From Mesostigma viride (Eukaryota; Streptophyta; Mesostigmatophyceae; Mesostigmatales; Mesostigmataceae): DNA of 64,000 bases. This document shows, one piece after another, positions 19,346-29,386 of this stretch. The notes below the pieces were generated by a model. That model was given only the letters and a program-made list of their open reading frames with translations, searched no databases and was not told the DNA's origin. The stretch covers positions 1 through 64,000 of the forward strand of contig RPFO01001490.1 of the NCBI GenBank assembly GCA_009746045.1, written 5' to 3'. Made by a program: the position numbers and the translations under genes. Every line of letters starts with the position of its first letter. Position 1 is the first letter of the stretch.

Positions 19346-20497
19346 TGGCTCGTTCGGCTTAATTTGATCATTTATGCTTCTCCTCATTATAATTATACCG
19401 TTTGTTGCAATAGCTTTCAGCTTGCGTTGTGGTTTTATAACCTCGTTGGGCTCATGTGAGTTTTAACCCAATTAAATTAAATTATAACATGCCTCTGTGG
19501 GGAGATCATGTAGCACATATTCCTTGATGATGGGGGGTGGAGGTGCAGGGGGAAGCCCCGTAATCGAGCTAACCTAACTCTATTAGCTATCTAGTCTAGA
19601 AAATCCTAACTACACTACTCAGCAAAACGCCCCTTCCTCTTGGGGGGGGGTGGCTTGCCCACAGGGGCTGGCGTGTGAGCCTGGACAATCTTCTGCCACC
19701 GCTTCTTGTTCTGCATGGCAGTCCAAACAAAGAAGGGAGAGGGAATGGATGCGGTGTTCAAAATGAGCTGGGACCACTAGGTCGGCCAGCAACATCTGGG
19801 TGTAGTTCATGGCAGGTTTACCTAGCTTCCTGGGAATGCCCTTGGGGCCAGGCCAGGTCAAAATATGCCGCCCTGGCTGGCCAAGCCGCTGGGGGCCGGC
19901 CAGACCAAGGGCAGTGTCGACCTGGCTGGTGCGAGCAAGATGTCCTACAAAGGCTATCCTACGCTGCCTATAATCTCGTCCGAAATACGAGGCATACCAT
20001 GATACAAAGACTCTAATGACTGCTTGGAAAACCCTACATTCAGGACCTGTCGGAGCATCCTGTAAACCGTGCCGTCTAGCTTAGCTGCATGCCAGTGTGT
20101 CCGTGAGTGTCCACGCCTCGGCGCCATACGTAAGCACCGTGAGGACGAGGACCTTGAAGAGCATGCGCTTGCGGTGCTCGCCCAGGCCCTTCGAGCGCCA
20201 GTAGGTGTTGAGCGAACGGAGCCGGGCCCAGGCCAGGCCGATGCGGATGTCCACATCGTCGGCGGTGTCAGAGAGCATGCTCCCCAGCAATTTGAAGCGG
20301 TCACGGAACGGGACCTCCGTCCCGTCGAGCAGGCGCGGCAGCGGGGGGCGACTGGAGGCCCCAATGACCATTGCCTCAGTTTTGACACTAATCTCCAACC
20401 CCACCGCCCTCGCCTCCAAGCCCAGACAGTCCAGCCAGGTCTGAATGTGCTCGGGGCGCGCGATGAGGGTGGTGTCATCCGCATATATATTAAAAAT

Positions 20498-20725
20498 AGG
20501 CGTTTCCATTGGTCTTATCGTAGTATAGAGCTTTGACATGGCTCTGTATATAGGTTTATAGCTGGGCGTTTGCTTTGGTTTGAGTGATTTCACTCTGTTG
20601 TAAGTAATTATATTTTTTATATATATATTAAAAATATAATTACTTACAACAGAGTGAAATCACTCAAACCAAAGCAAACGCCCAGCTATAAACCTATATA
20701 CAGAGGCCGCATATATATTAAAAAT
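20498..20725. repeat. Two short 3'-end fragments of the second LINE class, inverted
   Basis: A plus-oriented ~115-bp fragment (20498-20612) and a minus-oriented ~78-bp fragment (20628-20705) of the LINE 3' UTR meet at an AT tract, forming a long imperfect palindrome. CCGCATATATATTAAAAATA occurs on both outer sides (20479-20498 and 20707-20726), so this pair inserted into the tail of the copy that follows. Confidence 0.75.
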
Positions 20726-22675
20726 ATAATTACTTACAGCAGAGTGAAATCACTCAAACCAAAGCAAACGCCCAGCTATAAACCTATATACAGAGCCATG
20801 TCAAAGCTCTATACTACGATAAGACCAATGGAAACGCCTAACGGGAGGAACCTAATAGCCCTGCTGCACCGCAAAATCAGCCCGCGTACGGCGGAGCATG
20901 ATGTCAGCCATGGCCCGAGTCAGCGCCACCGACAAGCGCTGACGCCAATATGACGTCCAGGTCCGCGCCGACCATGGGGCCCGCTGGCCCTCCAGGTCCA
21001 GCCGGTCCTCCCGGAGCCGGCAACACTCCTTGAAGAAGGCGGAGGTCAGGGGCCCCATGGCCCCAAACTCCTCCAGGACAAAGGGCACCACACGATGGTG
21101 CCCGACGTCGCCGTAGGCCAGGAGCTTGGCCCGCTCCGCCCGGTCCGCCGTGTAACCTGCCGTGAGGGAGGCCCCAGCCACGTGGCTAAGAGCCAAGGGC
21201 CGCGCCACCGAAACGTCAATAAGCAGATGCCGGCCACCCCCCTCAAAGTCCAGCACCACGATGTCAGGCCGGTGGTTGGGGGAATAGAAGGCAGCGCCAT
21301 CCGCATCCTCGGACCGGATGTTCGCGTGGGGGAAAACCGACCGGATCATGGCGAGCACCACCGTCAGGAGGACAGTGTGCAAATACAAATACCAATTCTG
21401 ATTCTGTTGGCCCCCCATGCAGGCAAGGTAGTGAGTCCCCGTGGGATCCAGCGGCTGCCCACAGCTACCACAAGGCCGCCCGGCCGGAACAAGAGGCTGC
21501 GGGGCAAATAGCTGGTGCCGGAGCGCCACCGAGTAGTGGCTGCATGGGAGCCAAGGCGAATGGGGGGGCCATGGGAAGAGCACGAAGGTACGCCGAGCCC
21601 ACACTCCGCAAGGAAAGCGAGAACAGCCACGCACGTCCCTGGGCGTTGAGGTCCGCGAAAAGAGCAATCCAATCAGCCGTGTGCAGAATACCCGCGTAGG
21701 TTTTCTGGTGTTTATCGATGACGCGAGCAGGGAATGCAGCGGGAGTCTGATTGAACGGAGGCGACCGAGGGAGTGCCGCGAGGGAGGTGGCGCTGTACCG
21801 CCTGAGCGGCACGGACGGGAGAACAGGCCTGCTGGATCTCAGCATAGGCCTCCTGGATGGCGGTGACGAAGGGCAAAGGGCTGCTGGGGTCCAGGAGGTC
21901 AGGCGCTGCTGTTGCCAAAAGGGGCAGGAGCCGGCAGCTTTCCGCCCACGACTGAGCGACGGAGCCCAAAAATGCTGCTGGGGCCAGCCGGGCGGCACGA
22001 GTCAGACCGCAGCCACCCATCCGTGCAGGCAGGGAGGCAATGCGAATAGCATGTGGCGGGAGGTCGGGGCCCGGGACCAGCTGCGCCAAGGCCGACTGGA
22101 TGCGTTCGTCGTGGCCCTCGGCGGCCAGCCGGACCTGAGCCGGAAGAGCGCCCCGGAGCCAGTGAACGACGCGAGGGTGAGCGCAAAACCACAGAAGCAG
22201 ACCCTTGGTCTGCGAATCATGAAGGCGCGCAATCAAGGGCAGTACCTCAGTGCGTGCCTCGAGGGCGGCCCGCAGAGCATGGATGACAAACGCGGGGTCG
22301 CCAACCGGAACGCCGAGGACATCCAACCCATGGAGGCGCTCGTCCCGGCCCAAGAGCTGGGGCGGAAAGCCGGAGCAATCACCTTGGGGCGAGTACACCG
22401 CGCACTTGGCCAGGGTCAACTGGAGGTTGATGTCGGCCACCGCGGTCTGCAGTGCCAGCAGAGCCGCGGTGGTGTCCGGCACAGGGCCCAGAAGGTAGAT
22501 ATCATCCAAGTAGGCCTGAATAGCGACCGCCGGGTGGGCAGCATGGACCGCTTGGAGGCAACCCTGGAGGGGGGCGGCAAAGTACAGGGGTCCCAGGGGG
22601 GGGTCCCCTTGCTGGGTGCCCGACCGCGACAGCAGGCCGCCGCGAGTGCCGTCCTCCATGATGTGAACCAGTTGG
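20726..22675 (-). mobile_element. LINE with restriction-like endonuclease, copy 1
   Basis: Minus strand, 5'-truncated inside RT. Readable parts: RT motifs SGTQQGDPPLGPLYFA and AYLDDIYLLG (frame 22659-21712), a thumb/linker, then in another frame (21667-20852) a CGSCGQPLD..GTHYLAC zinc knuckle. A PDIVVLDFEGGGRHLLIDVSV restriction-like nuclease core (PD..D-x-V type, as in R2/R4-like LINEs) follows, and the end is QQGY. The 3' UTR ends in GTAAGTAATTATATTTTTA plus TA repeats. Flanked by a 12-bp duplication CCGCATATATAT (20479-20490, 22676-22687). A dual-nuclease (Dualen/RandI) element cannot be excluded because the 5' half is missing. Confidence 0.8.
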
Positions 22676-23240
22676 CCGCATATATATAAATCAGGTCAGC
22701 CAGGCGGTAGCCAGGGCTAACCCCGCCGTGCTCGCGCTCGGATGTTCAAGCCTGGCTCGAACCCCTTAACAGCAGTAAAGCGCGCACGTGCCCGGCGCAT
22801 GACGTGATCCACGGCAATAATGAACAGGTATGGGGACAGGACACAACCTTGCCACACCCCGTGGTGAAGGGGGAATGGTGGGGTGGTGCCTTCCGCAGTC
22901 CGCACTACTGCCTGTGAGCCCTCATACAGTCGACGAATGGCAGCAATAAACGCTGGTGGTACTCGATCCAGAGCTAGGATGGCCCAAAGAGCCTCCCAGA
23001 GGACCGTCATCAAAGGCCTTGATATAGTCAACAAAAATGAAGACCAGTGGCAAACTATCAGGGCAAAGGCGACGCACCTCCTCCATTGACCGCGCGACAA
23101 ATACAGCCATGACAGTGTTACGACCACGGCGAAAACCCATCTGAGACTCATCCAAGTGTGGGTCCAGCGCGGCGCGGAGCCGGTGCAGCATCATGCGCAT
23201 GAAAACCTTCAGCGCGGCGCTCTGGAGGCAGACACCCCGT

Positions 23241-24887
23241 CCCTGGCCTCAGGAACCCCCCCCCAGGTTCAAGGACATTGCCCACTTGTGTAGTGATCCT
23301 GCAAGTGTTATGTCGCGTAACAATCCGTTATAGTTACGGACGTAAATTAGGTCCTTTGCCTCAGTCGTTCCTAGGTTTCCGTGTAGCTCGTACCGGTGGG
23401 CAATGTTGATTATGTGCCCCGGTACCTCGGTGCATAGGTGGATTCGGCGCCGCGCCGCGTACTTTAGTAGTAGTGGTCCTTATCCTTCGTGTAGAATGTA
23501 GTGGACCAGCGTGCATCTGTATGCATCTGTCATGTGCGAGGGCCATGTCGGCCCGAGCATGCTTGACCGTTGGTGATCATTTATGCACGTCCTACCCCTC
23601 GGGTTGGCACTCGGCGTGTATTATGAATTGTAACACATTTAGCTAGGGTCATGGCAGTTTAGGTGTTACCTTTGTGATCCTGGAGTAAACTGGTCTTGGC
23701 TTGAATGGCTAATGGCATATTATAATAAACATACACATGTTAATCATTGAGATCAGGTTCGTCACGACCGTCTTTCGCCCAAGGTGTAGTTAGAAACGGC
23801 CTCACTAACTTAGGTACTCGGTTAGACGCGGGTTAGGTAGAGGAGGCGGTAGAGGACCGAGCCGCAACAATGGACTCGTAGCACTACAATACGCTTCCGC
23901 GGACACCTTTTTCAGCGGGGAAAGTGCCCCCGGGCTTCCGGGGCAAATTCAGAAAGCGATGCGGAACTTAGATACTAAAATTTCGTTTTTGGTTTGTACC
24001 GTAAAGCCAATCATTTTGCGCCCGGATCAAATTGTGATCTGGGCACTGAACGCGAAAATTTCAGCGGAACGTACGAAACACCAACGCAACTAGAGAAAAT
24101 TTTCAGGGACGAAACTGTAGTACCGTGTACCCAAGCAAAATGTAGTAGGACTTCGCTAAAGTCACGTTCGGAATTTTCCCCCGCAAGATTCCCCCGCAAG
24201 ATCCCCCCGCATGATTCCCCCCGCTAGGTTCAGGTCCAGTCGATGCTCGCCAAATGGCGCAAAGAAAAGAAACATGTGTTAAATCAACGGTGCGAATCCT
24301 CGTTACCGCTCGGGTAACATTCTCACTCATTTCGCGTCTCCTAGGAACCGTATTGTAGTGGTTTAGGTAGGGATCGTGACGACAATGATGATGATCCTTT
24401 GCTGCAGAACCCATTCTTACCACTGACCTTCCGCGGTCGGGATCGCGAAGACGACACATTCTTGCCAGGTAATGGGCGGGTCCGTCGCCGGCAAGCTAGC
24501 AGAGTACTCATTAGCTCCTCAAAAATTTTCTTCGCGCCGCCCGAAAAATTTCGACAGGAGTACACTCCGTCGCCAAAATTCTGCCGCCGGACACATTTTT
24601 TCCCGTTTTGGATCGAGTCCGCTCCACGTCCGGAGGTGCCGCGCCGGACACACGACTGTGTGCTGTTTTGGCTGGATGTCCCCCCTCCTGCGCGAAGACG
24701 GCCAACGGACTGTTACCGTTGGCAACGGTACCTTACCGGCAGCAAGATCTTGATCTTACAATTGGAACCCAGTTTAGTTGAGCCGAGTTTATTCCCGCGC
24801 CATAGTCGTTGGATCCACTATAAATTGGAAACCTTAACCCCGGAATGGAAATAAACAACACCCATTTCCCCGGATAATTGGAAACTA
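23241..24887. other. Non-coding, no feature identified
   Basis: No convincing ORF. 23400-23640 resembles the 17160-17390 flank (GGGCCATGT, TTGGTGATCATTTAT), so it is part of a dispersed repeat. 24040-24660 is rich in AAAATTTC/GAAAATTTT words and CCCCGC repeats (24175-24225). Could be the promoter region of the following ORF. Confidence 0.5.
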
Positions 24888-25433
24888 GTGCGGCGTTGGT
24901 ACCGACGACAAGTCAACAACAACAACACTCATTGGAAACCAGGAGCTTGCCTACCTGCAGCTAACCTGCGCATGCAGGTAACGTCCGCTATGCCGGATCA
25001 GGACCCTGCGGACACTTCTCAAAACGCCGGTAACACACCGGCTAAGGCACCGGCACCGGCTAAGTCATCATCTGGCGACGCGGATACCGTTATTGACATT
25101 CTCGAGCCTTTTAAAAAGATGAAGGCAGAGGCGGATGAAGAGACTGCCAAGTACCTCCTGAAGAAACAAACGAGCAATTTCAACCATATGTGCGCAGCAG
25201 AAGTCTGGTGGTACCGCGTAGGTACACTTTGTAACAGCTTGGGCGAATTCTGTTTATGTGTAGCGCCTATTATTACTTTCACGTCAAGTATGGTGTCAGA
25301 AGACAACCAGCGCTACCCCAACTTTGTGGGAGGGGCATTCGGCGTGTTGGGGTTGGGCTTTAAAAAGTTTGCCTCGAAGGCTAAGATGTTTCAAAGAGAA
25401 CGAAACACCGAAATTATTGCTTCGGTCAATTGA
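24888..25433 (+). CDS. Small protein with two predicted membrane segments
   Basis: 181-codon frame; internal Met codons at 24972 and 24990 are better candidate starts because the first 28 residues look like spacer. After a Pro/Ala-rich disordered stretch comes a charged helix (DILEPFKKMKAEADEETAKY). Two hydrophobic segments follow, near residues 118-135 (GEFCLCVAPIITFTSSMV) and 144-160 (NFVGGAFGVLGLGFKKF), and a charged tail. The helix plus two short TM segments is the layout of SLATT/DUF4231-like small membrane domains; that assignment is weak and based only on layout. It is the only non-TE-looking ORF between 17 and 42 kb. Confidence 0.4.
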   Translation: MRRWYRRQVNNNNTHWKPGACLPAANLRMQVTSAMPDQDPADTSQNAGNTPAKAPAPAKSSSGDADTVIDILEPFKKMKAEADEETAKYLLKKQTSNFNHMCAAEVWWYRVGTLCNSLGEFCLCVAPIITFTSSMVSEDNQRYPNFVGGAFGVLGLGFKKFASKAKMFQRERNTEIIASVN

Positions 25434-25809
25434 TAATCGACAAAAGATATTTTTGAAGATTTGCAATGGATCACAAGCCACGAAGGGGCCACTCGCTCCC
25501 GGCGCTCCTCCACCGCGGGGGAATCACGGGTAATTAAATGATCCAGTGGGTTAACTGACAGTCGCCCCGTATCCTCGTATTGACTGAAGATCCCAGCCTG
25601 GGGCATATTTGCTGGTGTGGTCAGCAGCGGTTGATTGCCCTTCTTTATTGGGAAGGGCTGAAAAACATCGTCAAGAACGCTCCGTGCACGTGGCTCTCAC
25701 CACGGTCAGGCACGTGTTACTTACTTTGTAATAAGCAATTTCTTACGTCCTCCCCAGGACCGCAGGAGACCTTCAGTACCCGGCGCCAGGACTTGGCGCC
25801 AACTGGCAC
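25434..25809. other. Non-coding spacer
   Basis: No gene seen. Contains GCGCCAGGACTTGGCGCC (inverted GGCGCC words) just before the foldback element, ending in TGGCAC, which may be part of the element's target duplication. Confidence 0.5.
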
Positions 25810-26847
25810 AGTTATTATAAATAGTGACGGAACCTTTTTGCCACTTGGGCAATTAGGTCCGTCACTATTTATCCGGCGAAAACCACTCGCCGGCATCTAT
25901 TCCGCGTTAAGTTCACGTGAACGTGGCGCGGAATTGATGCCGGCGAGTGGTTTTCGCCGGATAAATAGTGACGGACCTAATTGCCCAAGTGGCAAAAAGG
26001 TTCCGTCACTATTTATAATAACTAAAACGTCGTAGTGTGGGGGCCGATATCTATCGTACCGCTAATGCCTACTGCAGTACCGAATCTCGCCTTAACGATA
26101 TTCCAACCGGGCATATTTTCCCTTCTGGCACTTTCGTTTGGCCTTCTGGTATCAATTCCTTCCGGTATTCGGAAATACCCGTGTCACCACAGGGATTCGA
26201 ACCCCCGACTTACGAGGTCTTAGTTATTATAAATAGTGACGGAACCTTTTTGCCACTTGGGCAATTAGGTCCGTCACTATTTATCCGGCGAAAACCACTC
26301 GCCGGCATCAATTCCGCGCCACGTTCACGTGAACTTAACGCGGAATAGATGCCGGCGAGTGGTTTTCGCCGGATAAATAGTGACGGACCTAATTGCCCAA
26401 GTGGCAAAAAGGTTCCGTCACTATTTATAATAACTAAGACCTCGTAAGTCGGGGGTTCGAATCCCTGTGGTGACACGGGTATTTCCGAATACCGGAAGGA
26501 ATTGATACCAGAAGGCCAAACGAAAGTGCCAGAAGGGAAAATATGCCCGGTTGGAATATCGTTAAGGCGAGATTCGGTACTGCAGTAGGCATTAGCGGTA
26601 CGATAGATATCGGCCCCCACACTACGACGTTTTAGTTATTATAAATAGTGACGGAACCTTTTTGCCACTTGGGCAATTAGGTCCGTCACTATTTATCCGG
26701 CGAAAACCACTCGCCGGCATCAATTCCGCGCCACGTTCACGTGAACTTAACGCGGAATAGATGCCGGCGAGTGGTTTTCGCCGGATAAATAGTGACGGAC
26801 CTAATTGCCCAAGTGGCAAAAAGGTTCCGTCACTATTTATAATAACT
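25810..26847. mobile_element. Composite foldback element, 1,038-bp palindrome
   Basis: Five blocks: three 214-bp hairpins (25810-26023, 26222-26435, 26634-26847) alternating with two 198-bp spacers (26024-26221, 26436-26633) that are inverted copies of each other. Each hairpin has ends AGTTATTATAAATAG/CTATTTATAATAACT and pairs nearly perfectly along its length around a TTCACGTGAA centre. GGCAC flanks both sides (25805-25809, 26848-26852), a probable 5-bp target duplication. All ORFs inside are mirror reads and not genes. Confidence 0.85.
26436..26500 (+). other. tRNA T-arm-like segment in the foldback spacer
   Basis: GGGGGTTCGAATCCC with a following TGGTGAC 7-mer looks like a tRNA T-arm (pol III B-box GGTTCGAATCC) plus the 3' acceptor strand. 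No 5' half or D-arm is present because the hairpin adjoins directly. The inverted spacer carries the same on the minus strand (~26170-26221). Confidence 0.4.
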
Positions 26848-27737
26848 GGCACCCCCGCCAAAAGTGAACCCGGGCCAGCCAAGAAGCCAGACTTCAAGCC
26901 CAATGGTGGGGGGGCACCCCCCAACCTAGCCATGGCCACAAAACAAGGCTTCAAAAGCTGGACCTTTGCGGCCAACTAGGTACGCTAGGTCGCCAACAGC
27001 GAGTTACCCTGTTTAGTCAGCAATACTCTGTGACTCCCCGTGGGAGCAGGAGTTGAATTCATGCATTGATTGGTGATAAGATAATAATGTTGTCTCATGG
27101 ATAAGATAATAATGTCCACCATTCACCAAGGGAAGCTGACATGTACACGACGGGGAAATGCATGGCAGCACTTGTCTCCCCTGGTCCAAAACAGGTTCAC
27201 ATTATACCCTCCGGGAAAAATTATCCATGCACGGGAGCCAATTAAGCTATCGCTGACTAGCACAATGCCTACAACTGCCCATGTCTTATATCAAGTACGG
27301 AGACTCCCCAACGGGAGTACAAGTCTGATTCATTCTATTAATTAATTTACATGTGACTGCGTCACGTGAGCATAAGTCCTCAGCGGGGTGGGAATGGGAT
27401 GGAATGGATGAGGCTAGCTATCTAGTTCCAAGTTAAATACAGGGGTGTGGGCACCACGGCCCAAATCGCTATGAATGCCACACTGCGTCACACTCTCCCG
27501 GAGCCCCCACTGACTTGCAGGTGGTCTCCTTCGTCACTACCTGCCACCTATCCTTGCGAGCCATCTGCAGCGATTAGTAAATTTATTTAACTCGTGCTCC
27601 CGTTGGGGAATCGCGGAGCATTAGCCCAGGGCGCTTTGCTGAGTAGAATAGGTAGGGTTTTCTAGATTAGATTAGGTTAGAGTTAGATTAGTTCGGTTTC
27701 GCGGCTTTGTCCTCCCCTCCATCCATCCACGGGAATA
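26848..27737. other. Non-coding
   Basis: A short minus-strand frame (MAAKVQLLKPCFVAMARLGG, 26975 leftwards) runs into the foldback element and is not convincing. GTGACTGCGTCACGTG at ~27353 recurs at ~35394 inside the hAT-like insert. TTAATTAAT and GATTAGATTAGG tracts mark TE debris. Confidence 0.5.
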
Positions 27738-28000
27738 TTGAATTGAATTGAATTGTAACATAACTCCGTTGGGAGTATATGCCTTAGCTGGGTGTTGCCT
27801 GAAACTCTGGGTGTTGCAGGTGCCCTAGTGCACCTAGAGCAAGTGTTGTTTACATTCCCACCCTTGCAGGAAGTAGCTTAGAATGTATGATCGGCCATAT
27901 GCCCCTTCTCTGGGCTATATGTGCTACAGGAATATGTGCTACATGATTTCCCAACGGAGTCATGTTATAATTTAATTTAATTTAATTTAATTACCCCGAT
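27738..28000. mobile_element. Opposed LINE-tail fragments
   Basis: Left, (AATTG)n-GTAACATAACTCCGTTGG at ~27738-27780 is a minus-strand 3' end. Right, CCCAACGGAGTCATGTTATAA followed by TTTAATTTAA at ~27946-27992 is a plus-strand 3' end. The segment between carries the shared LINE/half-LINE 3' UTR (CCTTGCAGGAAGTAGCTTAG). Confidence 0.7.
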
Positions 28001-28225
28001 GGGGTCGATGGATGGATGGGTACACGCAATCCTACCGGTCTATTCTATTTTGGTACAAAAGCAATCCTACTAAGTATCTATCCTAGTTATTCTGATCAGG
28101 CACTCCGCAAAGGTGAAAACCTAGTTATATCTATTGTGCCCTAGACCCTACGGGTCTTGCCTAGCATGCTTATTGCTTCTCGCGTTTGCAAACACGTGGC
28201 TTCCCTACTGGAGGGGGGTCGTGGT

Positions 28226-28845
28226 CCTCTATTAATTAATTAATTAGGAACATAACTCCATTGGGAGTATATTAATTAATTAATTAATTAGGAACATCAC
28301 TCCGTTGGGAGTCAATGTAGCACATATCCCTGAGAAGGGGCATATGGCTTTTAATACATCCTAGGCTACTTCATGCAAGGGTGGGAATGTAAGCTACCCT
28401 TGCTCTAGGTGCACCAGGGCACCGGCACCACCATGCTGTCTCAGGTTCAACCCGCCTAGGGGGGGGATCCTGGCACGGGGGAGGAAGATCATCATGGCTA
28501 TACAAGGGCTAGGGCATGGCTTCTCGACAGAGAGCATCTCTCTGCATAGGCATTAATTAATTAATTAATTAGGAACAGCACTCCGTTGGGAGTCAATGTA
28601 GCACATATCCGGCTGAGAAGGGGCATATGGCTTTTAATACATTCTAGGCTACTTCCTGCAAGGGTGGGAATGTAAGTGACCCTTGCTCTAGGTGCACCAG
28701 GGCACCTGCACCCTCATAATCTTCACACTATGCCCAGCTAAGGGGGGGTATGTTATGTGGGGGAAGATCATCATGGCTATACAAGAGCTAGGACATGGCT
28801 TCTCGACAGAGAGCATCTCTCTGCATGGCATAGCATCAAGGAGAC
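28226..28845 (-). mobile_element. Tandem nested 3'-UTR fragments with TTAA tails
   Basis: Three minus-strand 3' ends start at (TTAA)n tracts (28226, 28270, 28553), each followed by GGAACA..ACTCC..TTGGGAGT. The last two are ~300-bp copies of the shared 3' UTR (CATATGGCTTTTAATACAT, CTTGCTCTAGGTGCACCAGG, ACAGAGAGCATCTCTCTGCA). One element lies head-to-tail against the next element's tail, suggesting insertion into an existing TTAA tract. Confidence 0.7.
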
Positions 28846-28957
28846 AACCAGCGCAGGCCAGAAATCGGGAGAATCCGGACCATGGTAGCTCGAGCCTGCC
28901 GTTATCTTGTCCGCGTGTTCGAGTCGTTCAGGATGATGAATATGAATGGTGATGGAA
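28845..28957. repeat. ~110-bp repeat shared with 43.53-43.65 kb
   Basis: CAAGGAGACAACCAGCGCAG through AATATGAATGG is ~95% identical to 43531-43645. It includes GTTCGAGTCG, faintly B-box-like, but no folded tRNA or SINE tail is evident. The function is unknown. Confidence 0.6.
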
Positions 28958-29386
28958 AGCATGGCTAAATTCTTAATGCGACATGATCCATGGGGGTACC
29001 ATTATAGGCAGGGCGTGGCTGAATGCTAAAGGCATCATCCATGGGGGCCATTATGGGCGCACATGCGCAGGGGCCACATGCTAGGCTAAGCCTATCTAAT
29101 CGGCGTGCATCTATGAATTTACGGTGCGCCGAGCTATGGATGCCGAGAATGCTCATAACTTTTGATTCCGGGCATGAAATTTGGTCGGGTAAATTGCTAC
29201 AGACTCGCTTTTTGATGACGAACACGCTGATCTAATTTTTGGCAGCCATCGCCCCGGATTTCGAAAGTTATCGCCGGCGGCCTGCCCAGCAGATATCGCT
29301 ATTTTTCTGCACGTTATGGCGGCACCACGCACGTGAGCCGTGCGCCTGCGCCCCCTGCCATCGTCTAGGTGCTATTAAACGTAGCC

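Larger units (their letters stand above)
19470..23240 (-). pseudogene. APE-type LINE copy, 5'-truncated and interrupted
   Basis: Minus-strand copy of the LINE at 29.4-34.2 kb. The tail (TTTAA)n lies at 19470-19484 and ORF2 C-terminus follows; the reverse transcriptase is readable in pieces (20593-20081, 23200-22717) with frame breaks. It begins within RT (CLQSAALK region, ~23240). It is split by a restriction-like-endonuclease LINE placed in the RT active-site YADD region: ...GGTGTCATCCGC at 20480 and the complementary side resumes at 22688 with AAATCAGGTCAGCC. Not functional. Confidence 0.85.

Noticed and set aside
22053..22689. Long plus-strand ORFs opposite the second LINE class (also at 46.9-48.3 kb)
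   Set aside because: GC-rich antisense shadow of the RT/nuclease frames, repeated in every copy.
25750..25815. LTR retrotransposon primer-binding site (TGGCGCCAACTGG)
   Set aside because: No LTR pair, gag or pol sequence nearby.
26436..26500. Functional tRNA gene
   Set aside because: Only a T-arm and acceptor strand can be drawn; D-arm, 5' acceptor and a proper variable loop are absent.
26037..26975. Mirror ORFs in the foldback element
   Set aside because: Identical frames occur on both strands because the element is palindromic; no start, domain or splice support.
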